A stretch of 32,968 bases of DNA. Origin: Oscillospiraceae bacterium Zagget12. GTDB taxonomy: Bacteria > Bacillota > Clostridia > UBA1381. The notes under the pieces are model-generated. The model did no database searches and was not told where the DNA came from. It worked only from the letters and a program-made list of their open reading frames with translations. Location: positions 1 through 32,968 of the forward strand of contig MSHM01000035.1 of the NCBI GenBank assembly GCA_001941225.1. The letters are read 5' to 3'. The translations under genes were made by a program, and so were the position numbers. Positions 18,675-26,311 of this stretch are shown piece after piece (the stretch's first letter is position 1; each line of letters opens with the position of its first letter).

Positions 18675-18695
18675 AGATACCAGCTCCTTTACAAA

Positions 18696-18738
18696 ACAAA
18701 AAACGGCAACTTGAGCTTTTAAGCCCCATTGCCGTTTT
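18696..18738 (-). terminator. Leader terminator (attenuator) upstream of the PII-pot operon
   Basis: A 10-bp stem, AAAACGGCAA paired with TTGCCGTTTT (18700-18709 with 18729-18738), is followed by T-rich sequence on the minus strand. It lies between the promoter and the ribosome site of the PII gene, so it ends transcripts early unless it is overcome. Confidence 0.8.
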
Positions 18739-18742
18739 GCTG

Positions 18743-18792
18743 TCTGTTTTTTGATTTAACGTAATTGTAGCACTGTTGTATATAACTTTCAA
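18743..18792 (-). promoter_or_regulatory. Promoter and leader motif of the PII-potABCD operon
   Basis: TTGAAA (18787-18792), a 17-bp spacer and TACAAT (18764-18769) on the minus strand give a start near 18757. AAACAGA follows at about +9 (18743-18749). The same motif occurs in the leaders at 19641 and 23324. Confidence 0.85.
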
Positions 18793-18811
18793 GTAGCAGA
18801 AATGTTTATTT

Positions 18812-19582
18812 TTATACTCCTTTTGGAGTAGAAAAGAACTTTGTTTCCTGCACCTTGTTCATAAGCTGCAATCTGTTGTTGACCTCCGCTTTTCTGTAAA
18901 TATTAAGAATATGCTTTTTAAGAGTATGTATGCTGATAACGAGTTTTTCGCTTATTTCGCTGTTTTCCTCGCCGCGCAGAATGTGTTCGAGAACGGATGT
19001 TTCGCGGTTCGTAAGACGGTATTTTTCGCAAAAGCCTCTTATGTCAAGCTCGGTGTGACCGCAGCGTTTTTCGTATTCGCTGTACAGCCTGAACGCCATA
19101 TGGTCCTTTATCATATCCAAAATCATAATATCATCGTGGGTAAAGTCCTCCTTGCCTATCGAGCGGTAGAGCGTCAGAACGCCCAGAAAGCGTTTGTTCC
19201 GCGCGAAAATCATCTGCATCGCGTAATGCCAGTGATTTTTCAGATATATCTTTTTGTAATATTCCGAATTTATTCTGATGTCGTCGGAGATAATATCGGT
19301 TTCGCGGTATACTATACATTTGCCGCAGTAGAGAATACCTCGCGAATAATCAAGCTCGTCATATTTTTCCGCGTCCGTGCCGTCGCTGTTAAAGCCGACA
19401 AAATTATCCACTCCGACAGAGCCGTCGTCCTTTGCGAGATGAAAATCGGTGGCGTCGAAATCGAGAACCATTTTAAGCTGACTGATAAAATGACTTCGCA
19501 TTTCGCGCTCGTCGGCGATGGTATATATCTTATATATCAGATTATTGAAAAACATCCAGTCGTTTAATTCGTGCACATTCAT
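18812..19582 (-). CDS. LuxR-family regulator with GAF-like sensory domain (copy 1)
   Basis: This 256-residue transcription factor has a C-terminal LuxR/GerE HTH (about 190-250: YRLTNRETSVLEHILRGEENSEISEKLVISIHTLKKHILNIYRKAEVNNR). Its N-terminal region of about 170 residues resembles a GAF-type sensor (FARNKRFLGVLTLYRSIGKEDFTHDDI). No phospho-acceptor receiver domain is present, so a small ligand is the likely signal. It resembles the second regulator at 22444-23190 over its whole length. It is divergent from the N-carbamoylputrescine amidase gene, which it probably controls. Its own transcript begins with a terminator-containing leader. ATG 19582 has GGGAGGAG upstream. Confidence 0.88.
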   Translation of the reverse strand: MNVHELNDWMFFNNLIYKIYTIADEREMRSHFISQLKMVLDFDATDFHLAKDDGSVGVDNFVGFNSDGTDAEKYDELDYSRGILYCGKCIVYRETDIISDDIRINSEYYKKIYLKNHWHYAMQMIFARNKRFLGVLTLYRSIGKEDFTHDDIMILDMIKDHMAFRLYSEYEKRCGHTELDIRGFCEKYRLTNRETSVLEHILRGEENSEISEKLVISIHTLKKHILNIYRKAEVNNRLQLMNKVQETKFFSTPKGV

Positions 19583-19600
19583 AATGACCTACTCCTCCCA

Positions 19601-19636
19601 TAAAAAAAACGGAGACAGCACTAAAGCGTCTCCGTT
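19601..19636 (-). terminator. Leader terminator (attenuator) upstream of LuxR copy 1
   Basis: A perfect 8-bp GC-rich stem (19609-19616 with 19628-19635), extended by A-T pairs, is followed on the minus strand by a T8 tract. GGGAGGAG, the ribosome site, lies immediately after. The hairpin is about 15 nt downstream of the predicted start of transcription. Confidence 0.82.
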
Positions 19637-19640
19637 GACC

Positions 19641-19682
19641 TCTGTTTTTATATATTATATACCCGTTTTTCAGATTTGTAAA
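19641..19682 (-). promoter_or_regulatory. Promoter and leader motif of LuxR copy 1
   Basis: TTTACA (19677-19682), 17 bp, TATAAT (19654-19659) on the minus strand, with a start near 19647. AAACAGA (19641-19647) lies right at the 5' end of the RNA. Confidence 0.85.
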
Positions 19683-19765
19683 GAGTTTTGTACCACTTTT
19701 TAAGTAAGGTATTGTCCCTATTAACCGTTTTTATCAATAATACAACTTATTTTAGCTCGCAAATA

Positions 19766-19794
19766 TTGATTATGCGAATTGATTTTAATATAAT
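19766..19794 (+). promoter_or_regulatory. Promoter of aguB
   Basis: TTGATT (19766-19771), 17 bp, TATAAT (19789-19794). Transcription would start near 19801, leaving a 25-nt leader without a terminator hairpin. It is divergent from the LuxR copy 1 promoter; about 80 bp separate the two. Confidence 0.82.
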
Positions 19795-19825
19795 TATGCC
19801 AAGCAAAATGAATGGAGGCGGTTTT

Positions 19826-20692
19826 ATGAGAAAGGTAACGGCGGCGGCAGTGCAGATGAGCGTGACATGGGACAGAGATAAGACGCTCGACAAGGCGGAG
19901 CGCCTTATCCGCGCGGCGCGCTGTGACGGAGCGGATATAATACTTTTGCAGGAGCTGTTTGAAACTCCGTATTTTTGCCAAAATCACAATAAAGACTATT
20001 ACTCCCTTGCATCATATACGGAGGAGAATCCCGCAGTATCGCGCTTTAAGCGACTTGCAAAGGAGATCGGCGCGGTTATACCCGTGAGCTTTTACGAAAA
20101 AAGCGGCAATACGGCGTTTAACAGCATCGCGGTTATAGACGCCACAGGTGAGCTGTTGGGTGTATACCGCAAGACGCATATACCCGACGGACTGCCGTAT
20201 GGCGAAAAATTTTATTTTACGCCCGGCGACACGGGATTTAAGGTGTGGAACACGAAATACGGCAGACTCGGTTTCGGCATATGCTGGGATCAGTGGTTTC
20301 CCGAGGCGGCGCGCGCAATGGCGCTTATGGGCGCGGAGCTGATATTTTATCCCACGGCGATAGGCAGCGAGCCTATACTGAAAAAGGATTCTATGCCGCA
20401 TTGGCGAAACACTATGTGCGGTCACGCGGCGGCGAATATGATTCCCGTAATCGCCTCCAACAGAATAGGCACCGAAACGGACGGCGAAAGCGAGATAACC
20501 TTTTACGGCTCGTCATTTATATCGGACAATCACGGCTGCGTAATAAAAGAGATGGACAGAGAAACCGAAGGGTTTATTTGCGCCGAGTTCGACCTTGACG
20601 CATTAGAGCGTGAGCGGCGCGAATGGGGAATTTTCCGCGACAGACGACCGGAATGTTACGGGATTTTAACGACGCACGGCGAACGAAGATAG
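19826..20692 (+). CDS. aguB: N-carbamoylputrescine amidase
   Basis: This 288-residue carbon-nitrogen hydrolase (nitrilase fold) converts N-carbamoylputrescine to putrescine, ammonia and CO2. The catalytic triad is visible: Glu43 in LQELFETPYF, Lys116 in YRKTHIPDG and Cys153 in GICWDQWFPE. The sequence closely follows AguB, for example FFTP-like KFYFTPGDTGFKVW and HWRNTMCGHAAANMIPVIASNRIG. ATG 19826-19828 is chosen for the GGAGGCGG just upstream. The frame is open to 19688, but that part crosses the promoter. Its partner enzyme, agmatine deiminase, follows in the same direction after 251 bp that include an inserted palindromic element. Confidence 0.95.
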   Translation: MRKVTAAAVQMSVTWDRDKTLDKAERLIRAARCDGADIILLQELFETPYFCQNHNKDYYSLASYTEENPAVSRFKRLAKEIGAVIPVSFYEKSGNTAFNSIAVIDATGELLGVYRKTHIPDGLPYGEKFYFTPGDTGFKVWNTKYGRLGFGICWDQWFPEAARAMALMGAELIFYPTAIGSEPILKKDSMPHWRNTMCGHAAANMIPVIASNRIGTETDGESEITFYGSSFISDNHGCVIKEMDRETEGFICAEFDLDALERERREWGIFRDRRPECYGILTTHGERR

Positions 20693-20747
20693 GCTGTCAA
20701 CGGTGAGTGGGTAAATTTTTTGTTTGTAGTGCTTGTGGAAGCGACGG

Positions 20748-20855
20748 TTCGTAGGGGTCGGCGCCCTCGACGATCCGTTCGACTTTGCAAAGCAAAGTCG
20801 AAATAATGCCGTTTTTGGTCACAAGAGGGACGTCGAGGGCGCCGTCCCCTACGAA
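20748..20855. repeat. MITE-like palindromic element between aguB and aguA
   Basis: Imperfect 29-bp terminal inverted repeats (20748-20776 and 20827-20855, 26/29 matching) enclose a core. The core contains a perfect 10-bp-stem hairpin (20778-20802). There is no coding capacity. The right terminus recurs without a mismatch at 22350-22378. The remaining intergenic sequence in 20693-20943 shows only the aguA ribosome site. Confidence 0.75.
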
Positions 20856-20943
20856 ATACCCTTCAACATAAGCAGCTCGCTAAACAAAAATTTAAAGCCG
20901 CCGTATCTCAACTCTAAACTCTAATATTAGGAGGTAATACATT

Positions 20944-22047
20944 ATGTCGAAAAGAATTATAAACACAACGCCCCTTGCGGACGGCTATCGTATGCCGGGC
21001 GAATTTGAGCCGCAGGAGGAGGTTTTTATGATGTGGCCGTACCGCGGCGACAACTGGCGGGACGGCGCAAAGCCGGCGCAGGAGCAATACGCGAACGTTG
21101 CCGAGGCGATAAGCCGCCATACGGCGGTAACTATGTTTGTGACGGCGGAGCAGTATGAAAACTGCCGCGCGCGGCTCTCGGATAACATACGCGTAATCGA
21201 GATGTCCTATAACGACGCTTGGTGCCGCGACATAGGTCCCACGTTTTTGACGGACGATAACGGAAACCGCCGCGCCGTAAGCTGGGAATTTAATGCCTGG
21301 GGAGGTCTTACGGACGGCTTGTATTTTCCTTGGGATAAGGACAATGCGGCGGCGGAAAAAATATGCGAAATAACCCGCACCGATTATTACAGAACGGACG
21401 GCTTTGTGCTTGAGGGCGGCTCTATTCATTCCGACGGCGAGGGAACAATCCTCACTACCGAAATGTGTCTGCTGTCCAAAGGACGCAATCCGTCTATGTC
21501 AAAGAGTGAAATCGAAAATAAATTATGCGAATATCTCGGAGCTGAAAAGGTAATATGGCTCGGCGACGGCATAGACCCCGACGAAACCAACGGTCATATT
21601 GACGATGTTGCGTGCTTTGTGCGCCCCGGCGAGGTGTGCTGCATACACACCGACGATGAATCAAACCCGTTTTTCAGCGCGGCGGCGGACGCTCAAAAGA
21701 GATTGTCGCAAGCAACGGACGCAAAAGGCAGACGGCTCAAAATTCACCGTCTATGCTGTACGAAAAACCCGATATACATGGAGGGCGCGGAAACAATAGA
21801 CTTCTCCCGCGGCTCGGCACCGCGACGAAACGGTGACCTTTGCATAGCGTCATACGCGAATTTTCTTATATGCAACGGGGCGGTAATAGTTCCGCAGTAC
21901 GATGACGAAAACGACGCATTGGCTCTGAGGCAAATAGGCGCGATGTTCCCCGAATATGAGATAATAGGCGTCAGGACGCGTGAAATAGTCTACGGCGGCG
22001 GAAATGTGCATTGCATTACACAACAGATGCCGAAAGCGCGGCAATAA
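20944..22047 (+). CDS. aguA: Agmatine deiminase
   Basis: This 367-residue enzyme hydrolyses agmatine to N-carbamoylputrescine and ammonia, the step before AguB. It belongs to the peptidyl-arginine-deiminase-like family. Diagnostic stretches include DGYRMPGEFEPQEEVFMMWP, DAWCRDIGPTFL, VLEGGSIHSDGEGT, NGHIDDVACFVRPG and the C-terminal YGGGNVHCITQQ with the nucleophile Cys357. Length and the Cys position match characterised AguA proteins. ATG 20944 follows TAGGAGG. No clear promoter is visible directly upstream, so it may be read from the aguB promoter through the inserted palindromic element. Confidence 0.96.
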   Translation: MSKRIINTTPLADGYRMPGEFEPQEEVFMMWPYRGDNWRDGAKPAQEQYANVAEAISRHTAVTMFVTAEQYENCRARLSDNIRVIEMSYNDAWCRDIGPTFLTDDNGNRRAVSWEFNAWGGLTDGLYFPWDKDNAAAEKICEITRTDYYRTDGFVLEGGSIHSDGEGTILTTEMCLLSKGRNPSMSKSEIENKLCEYLGAEKVIWLGDGIDPDETNGHIDDVACFVRPGEVCCIHTDDESNPFFSAAADAQKRLSQATDAKGRRLKIHRLCCTKNPIYMEGAETIDFSRGSAPRRNGDLCIASYANFLICNGAVIVPQYDDENDALALRQIGAMFPEYEIIGVRTREIVYGGGNVHCITQQMPKARQ

Positions 22048-22121
22048 TGAGGAATGATTGAAATTTTTGTTTGTGCGTGCAAGCGCACGAATGTATAATG
22101 TACAATTTACAATGACGGTGA

Positions 22122-22306
22122 GGATTTTAAGGCAAAGCCTTAAAATCCCTATATAAATGCTTTTCAAGGCTTTGCCTTGAAAAGCACCCTCATCCGTCAG
22201 CTACGCTGACACCTTCCCCCAAGGGAAGGCTTATATAAGCGCAGTTGCAAAAATTAGCCTTCCCCTGGGGGAAGGTGGCATTTGCATAGCAAATGACGGA
22301 TGAGGG
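22122..22306. repeat. Cluster of palindromic repeats downstream of aguA
   Basis: Three palindromes lie in tandem. The first is a perfect 12-bp stem with a 3-nt loop (22122-22148). The second is a perfect 13-bp stem with a 3-nt loop (22158-22186). The third is a 120-bp element with inverted ends (CCCTCATCCGTCA at 22187 and its complement ending 22306) and inner arms CACCTTCCCCC and GGGGGAAGGTG. No coding sequence is present. The first two could also end the aguA transcript. The stretch 22048-22443 holds only these repeats and the copy at 22350. Confidence 0.8.
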
Positions 22307-22349
22307 ATAAGGCCCCTACGGAGTTACCAATAGCATAAATTTGTATAAC

Positions 22350-22378
22350 GGGACGTCGAGGGCGCCGTCCCCTACGAA
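22350..22378. repeat. Solo terminus of the 20748-20855 element
   Basis: All 29 bases equal 20827-20855. No matching left terminus is close by, so this is a solo end or the remnant of a second insertion. Confidence 0.75.
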
Positions 22379-22443
22379 TTTTTCAGCAAGTGTTACCAAC
22401 TCAAACACAAATTTTAAGCTCAAAACTCTCTTGTAACCTCTGA

Positions 22444-23190
22444 TTAAAAATTATTAATTATTTTCATCAGCTCCCACTTTGATGACGTGTTTGTTTTTCT
22501 GAAGATATTCTGCAAATGCTTTTGGACGGTATTGCGGCTTACGTCAATCATTTCGGCAATTTCATCATTGCTTTTATATTCCGAAACAAAGCTTAAAATT
22601 TCCGTTTCACGCGGAGTCAAATCGAATTTTTCACCAAATTCGGATACGTCCGCGCGGACAGCGCCGTCCGAATTATACAGCCGGTTCATAACCTTGTTAA
22701 GGTGCTGTCCCAATGCGCGCAGGTAAAACAGCTCGCTTTCGTCAAACGCGCCGTCGGTCTTTGTTCTGAATAGCGTCAAAACGCCGAGCAGCCGCTCATT
22801 GTATACAATGCTGTATTGAATGTTGTCGTATATGTGGTACTTTTTGTAGCAGCGTATATATATCGGGTCGCCGAGCCGCATCTCATCGGAACGGAGGTCG
22901 CTGTCACGAACGAGCGTCGGCTCCTTGCTGAGCGCGAGCCATAGGAGGTCGTCCTTATCGGCGCAGCGAATATACTCCTCCTCAGCCTCCGCAAAGCCGG
23001 CGGGATAACACATCGGCGCGCCGAATATCACGCCGCCCTCCGACATTTCCGCGGGCATAATGCTCGCATAGCTGAACGGAACAAGCATCTTAAGTCTCGG
23101 CAGAAAATTATTTTTTAAGTCCTCCTTTGTCTCTGAGGAGTACAGCTCATATACAACCGTGTTAAATATCAGAAAATCGTTTTTATACAT
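22444..23190 (-). CDS. LuxR-family regulator with GAF-like sensory domain (copy 2)
   Basis: This 248-residue paralogue of the regulator at 18812-19582 has the same layout. The sensor-like N-terminal region contains YNERLLGVLTLFRTKTDGAFDESEL, and the LuxR HTH is at about 185-245 (FDLTPRETEILSFVSEYKSNDEIAEMIDVSRNTVQKHLQNIFRKTNTSSKWEL). It is divergent from the putrescine aminotransferase operon and is its likely regulator, perhaps sensing a polyamine or GABA-related metabolite. Effector and sign of control are unknown. ATG 23190 follows AAGGTTGGTGA. No attenuator precedes it, unlike copy 1. Confidence 0.88.
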   Translation of the reverse strand: MYKNDFLIFNTVVYELYSSETKEDLKNNFLPRLKMLVPFSYASIMPAEMSEGGVIFGAPMCYPAGFAEAEEEYIRCADKDDLLWLALSKEPTLVRDSDLRSDEMRLGDPIYIRCYKKYHIYDNIQYSIVYNERLLGVLTLFRTKTDGAFDESELFYLRALGQHLNKVMNRLYNSDGAVRADVSEFGEKFDLTPRETEILSFVSEYKSNDEIAEMIDVSRNTVQKHLQNIFRKTNTSSKWELMKIINNF

Positions 23191-23213
23191 AAAATCACCA
23201 ACCTTGTTATTAA

Positions 23214-23242
23214 ATTATAGCATATATTATACTTAAAATCAA
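23214..23242 (-). promoter_or_regulatory. Promoter of LuxR copy 2
   Basis: TTGATT (23237-23242), 17 bp, TATAAT (23214-23219) on the minus strand, with a start near 23207. The -35 box lies inside an inverted repeat. Confidence 0.82.
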
Positions 23243-23253
23243 GTATATATACT
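23228..23253. promoter_or_regulatory. Candidate operator: overlapping palindromes between divergent promoters
   Basis: TATACTT and AAGTATA (23228-23234 and 23241-23247) form a perfect inverted repeat with a 6-bp centre. AGTATATATACT (23242-23253) is a perfect palindrome overlapping it. They cover the -35 region of the regulator's own promoter, about 35-60 bp upstream of the operon's -35. They are AT-rich, so coincidence is possible. Confidence 0.4.
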
Positions 23254-23286
23254 CAAAAATCGGTACAAATTTCTATAATTTAATAA

Positions 23287-23330
23287 TTGAAATTGAGAAT
23301 ATAAGGCGATATAATACAGCTATAAACAGA
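23287..23330 (+). promoter_or_regulatory. Promoter and leader motif of the putrescine/GABA operon
   Basis: TTGAAA (23287-23292), 17 bp, TATAAT (23310-23315), with a start near 23322. AAACAGA at 23324-23330 is the third occurrence of the shared leader motif. Confidence 0.86.
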
Positions 23331-23340
23331 GATGAAATAC

Positions 23341-23380
23341 AAAGGCGTATTCGCGGCATTGTCACGAGTACGCCTTTTTT
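23341..23380 (+). terminator. Leader terminator (attenuator) upstream of the putrescine/GABA operon
   Basis: A perfect 9-bp stem, AAAGGCGTA with TACGCCTTT (23341-23349 and 23369-23377), merges into a T6 tract. It lies about 20 nt after the start of the RNA and about 15 nt before the aminotransferase ribosome site (GAAAGGAAG). Confidence 0.85.
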
Positions 23381-23408
23381 ATCTCAAAAATGAAAGGAAG
23401 TAAGAAAA

Positions 23409-24785
23409 ATGACTGATAAGGAAAAGGTATTAAAGGACGTAAACAAAATCATATCGCTTATCAAGACGGACAGCGATAAAATCTCGGAAGAGGATAAGAA
23501 AATGATTGTCGAGGACACTCTCGACCATTTTAACAACTATGTAAGCCCGGGTTGGCTCAAGTACAGAAAGTCGGTTTCCTCCGACTCCGAGAACGGCGCG
23601 GTTGTGGAATGGACGGACGAGGGCGCTTATTGTTACGGCTTAAACGGCGAAAGCGAAAAGTTTATCGACTGCCTCGGCGGATTCGGCATCTACACCTGCG
23701 GACACAGAAATCCCGAAATCCTCGAAACGGTAAAAGCGCAGCTTGACCACCAGGCACTCCATTCTCAGGAGCTTTTAGACCCGCTGAGAGGCTATCTTGC
23801 AAAGGCTGTCGCGGAGATAACTCCGGGCAATCTGCAATATTGTTTCTTCACCAACGGCGGCGCGGAGGCGGTTGAAATGGCGCTTAAGCTGGCGCGTATC
23901 GCAACCGGCGGACGCTGGTACATATCGACTGTCGGCGCGTTCCACGGAAAATCAATGGGTGCTATTTCCATGGGCGGCAAGGGCACATACAGAACGCCTT
24001 ACGCTCCGATGGTTCAACAGGTTCAGCACGTACAGTACGGCGTCGCGGAGGACGTGAGAAAGGCTATCGTGAATTTGCAGGCGGTAGGCGAAAAAGTCGC
24101 GGCTGTTATCCTTGAGCCGATTCAGGGCGAGGCGGGAGTTATTGTTCCGCCGGAGGGATATTTGAAGGAGGTAAGAGAAATCTGCGACGAAACGGGCGTA
24201 GCTCTTATATTCGACGAAATCCAAACCGGTATGGGCAGAACCGGTACAATGTGGAGATGCGAGGCGGAGGGCGTTACGCCGGATATTATGACGTTCGGCA
24301 AGGCGTTCGGCGGCGGCATAATGCCGATTACCGGTATCATATGCGACCCCAAGATGTGGACTCAGGACCTTATCGACAATCCGTGGCTTTTAGGCTCGCC
24401 CACGTTCGGCGGAAATCCGGTATGCTGTTCGGCGGCGCTTGCGACAATCAAGTATATGCTTGAAAACGACATTCCGGGCGTATGTAAGAGAAAGGGCGAA
24501 ATCCTTAAAGCGGGACTTGAAAAGATGGCGGCAAAATATCCCGAGATTATTCAAGAGGTACGCGGAACGGGACTTATGCTTGCGGTTGAGTTCCACACCT
24601 GCGATTTGGGCTACGAAACGGCAAAGGGACTTTTCGCAAGACGCGTTATGACCGCCGGTACACTTGTAAACGCCAAAACGATAAGATTTGAGCCTACCGC
24701 CGTTATCTCCGAACAGGATATAGCGGACGTAATTTCACGTATGGACGAGGCTCTTGCGGACACTAAAAAGGCAATGGGAGTTTGA
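23409..24785 (+). CDS. patA: Putrescine aminotransferase
   Basis: This 458-residue class III PLP aminotransferase is of the YgjG/PatA type and transfers the amino group of putrescine to 2-oxoglutarate, giving 4-aminobutanal and glutamate. Similarity to E. coli YgjG is evident in the N-terminal helix region (FNNYVSPGWLKYRKSV), IDCLGGFGIYTCGHRNP, LHSQELLDPLRGYLAK, GAFHGKSMGA, the PLP Asp motif LIFDEIQTGMGRTG and Lys298 in MTFGKAFGGG. The 50-residue N-terminal extension also occurs in YgjG, so it is not an encapsulation tag. It is the first gene of a four-gene operon and is preceded by an attenuator leader. Confidence 0.93.
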   Translation: MTDKEKVLKDVNKIISLIKTDSDKISEEDKKMIVEDTLDHFNNYVSPGWLKYRKSVSSDSENGAVVEWTDEGAYCYGLNGESEKFIDCLGGFGIYTCGHRNPEILETVKAQLDHQALHSQELLDPLRGYLAKAVAEITPGNLQYCFFTNGGAEAVEMALKLARIATGGRWYISTVGAFHGKSMGAISMGGKGTYRTPYAPMVQQVQHVQYGVAEDVRKAIVNLQAVGEKVAAVILEPIQGEAGVIVPPEGYLKEVREICDETGVALIFDEIQTGMGRTGTMWRCEAEGVTPDIMTFGKAFGGGIMPITGIICDPKMWTQDLIDNPWLLGSPTFGGNPVCCSAALATIKYMLENDIPGVCKRKGEILKAGLEKMAAKYPEIIQEVRGTGLMLAVEFHTCDLGYETAKGLFARRVMTAGTLVNAKTIRFEPTAVISEQDIADVISRMDEALADTKKAMGV

Positions 24786-24815
24786 TATTAATTTGATATA
24801 AAGGAGAATATGACT

Positions 24816-26297
24816 ATGGAACCGAAAAAAATGTACATAAACGGCGAATGGGTCGAGGGCAGCTCCGGCAAAACCACAAGCGCGATAAATCCCGCAAACG
24901 GCGAGGTGCTTGCCGAGATTACCTTGGGAACCGTCGAGGACGCGCGCAAAGCAATAGCGGCGGCAAAGGAATCCTTTTATACAACGCGCGAATGGCGCGA
25001 TATGGATTCTCAAACGCGCGGAGATTATATTCTGAAAATCGCCGACGCGATTGACGCGGAGCGTGATGAATTCGCGAGAATAGACAGTATGGATCACGGC
25101 AAACCGTTAAGAGAGGCGGAGTGTGATGTTGACGACGCTATTCACACCTTCAGATATTATGCGAGCCTTATCAAAGCGCCCTACGGCGGCGTTTACGATG
25201 TAAATGAGGGTTTCGGAAAAATGCACTCCTTTACTGTGCATGAGCCTGTCGGAGTATGCGGACTTATCACACCGTGGAATTATCCTCTTCTTATGGGCGT
25301 ATGGAAACTCGCGCCGGCTCTTGCCGCGGGCAACAGCGTTGTGTATAAGCCAAGCTCAAACTGCGTGCTTTCGAGTATAAAGCTTTTTGAAATATTTGAA
25401 AAGGTCGGTTTGCCAAAGGGCTGCGCAAACCTTGTATTGGGACCGGGCGGAACCATAGGCAACGAGCTTGCCGAAAACAACGATGTGGATATGGTTACGT
25501 TTACGGGTTCGACGGAGGTCGGACAGAGCATTATGCGCGCCGCGGCGGGCAACGTTAAGAAGATAGGTCTTGAGCTGGGCGGCAAATCGCCGAACGTAAT
25601 CTTTGCCGACGCCGATATTGAGGGCGCGGTTGAATGGGCAATGATTGGAATTTTCTTAAATCAAGGCGAGATATGCTCCGCAGGCTCGAGAATTATTATA
25701 GAGGAAAGTATAAAGGACGAGTTCGTTAAGCGGCTTGCGGAGCGCGCGAACGCGATAACCTTCGGAAATCCGCTTGACAATCCCGATATGGGACCGCTTG
25801 TGTCGGAGAGCCATATGAACAAGGTTCTTTCGTACATCAAAAAGGGTATTGACGAGGGCGCGGCGCTTGTATGCGGCGGCGAAAGATATACCGAGGGTGA
25901 ATGTGCAAAGGGATATTATGTGCGCCCGACTGTTTTTGACAACTGCACGGACGATATGACTATTGTAAAAGAGGAGATTTTCGGGCCCGTCGTAACTGTT
26001 CAGACCTTTAAGACCGAGCAAGAGGCTATTGATATGGCGAATAATACCGAATACGGACTTGCCGGCGCGGTATTCACCGCGGACGGAGCGAGGGCGCTTA
26101 GGGTTATCAAGGAAATCAGAGCCGGAATTACGTGGATAAACTGCTATAATCCCTGCTTTAACGAGGCTCCCTGGGGCGGCTATAAAAAGTCCGGCATAGG
26201 CAGAGAGCTTGGCGTGCACGGCTTGGAGGAATACCAGGAGATTAAGCAAATTAATATCAACCTCAATCCCGGAATTGTCGGCTGGTACGAGCATTGA
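24816..26297 (+). CDS. 4-aminobutyraldehyde dehydrogenase (ALDH superfamily)
   Basis: This 493-residue NAD(P)-dependent aldehyde dehydrogenase probably oxidises 4-aminobutanal, the product of the upstream aminotransferase, to GABA. It shows the family motifs PWNYPLLMGVWKLAPALAAGN, FTGSTEVG, Glu253 in LELGGKSPN and the nucleophile Cys287 in GEICSAGSR. The sequence is of the betaine/aminobutyraldehyde type, not the CoA-acylating PduP type found in microcompartments. Two ATGs compete. The one at 24816 is 9 nt from AAGGAG, while that at 24810 is only 3 nt away, so 24816 is preferred. Substrate is inferred from operon position. Confidence 0.88.
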   Translation: MEPKKMYINGEWVEGSSGKTTSAINPANGEVLAEITLGTVEDARKAIAAAKESFYTTREWRDMDSQTRGDYILKIADAIDAERDEFARIDSMDHGKPLREAECDVDDAIHTFRYYASLIKAPYGGVYDVNEGFGKMHSFTVHEPVGVCGLITPWNYPLLMGVWKLAPALAAGNSVVYKPSSNCVLSSIKLFEIFEKVGLPKGCANLVLGPGGTIGNELAENNDVDMVTFTGSTEVGQSIMRAAAGNVKKIGLELGGKSPNVIFADADIEGAVEWAMIGIFLNQGEICSAGSRIIIEESIKDEFVKRLAERANAITFGNPLDNPDMGPLVSESHMNKVLSYIKKGIDEGAALVCGGERYTEGECAKGYYVRPTVFDNCTDDMTIVKEEIFGPVVTVQTFKTEQEAIDMANNTEYGLAGAVFTADGARALRVIKEIRAGITWINCYNPCFNEAPWGGYKKSGIGRELGVHGLEEYQEIKQININLNPGIVGWYEH

Positions 26298-26311
26298 TGG
26301 GAGTGTTGGAA

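Noticed and set aside
18696-18757. ANTAR-type antitermination leader for the PII, LuxR and patA transcripts
   Set aside because: ACAGAC/ACAGAG fits the A1/G4 hexaloop pattern, but the flanking bases cannot pair into the required stems, and neither LuxR protein has an ANTAR domain.
18911-19567. A 218-codon plus-strand open frame
   Set aside because: It is antisense to LuxR copy 1 and has no motifs; coding evidence is on the minus strand.
23332-23403. A 23-codon leader peptide frame spanning the attenuator of the patA operon
   Set aside because: It has no ribosome site, begins about 10 nt from the predicted RNA start, has no run of a regulatory codon, and no equivalent exists in the other two leaders.
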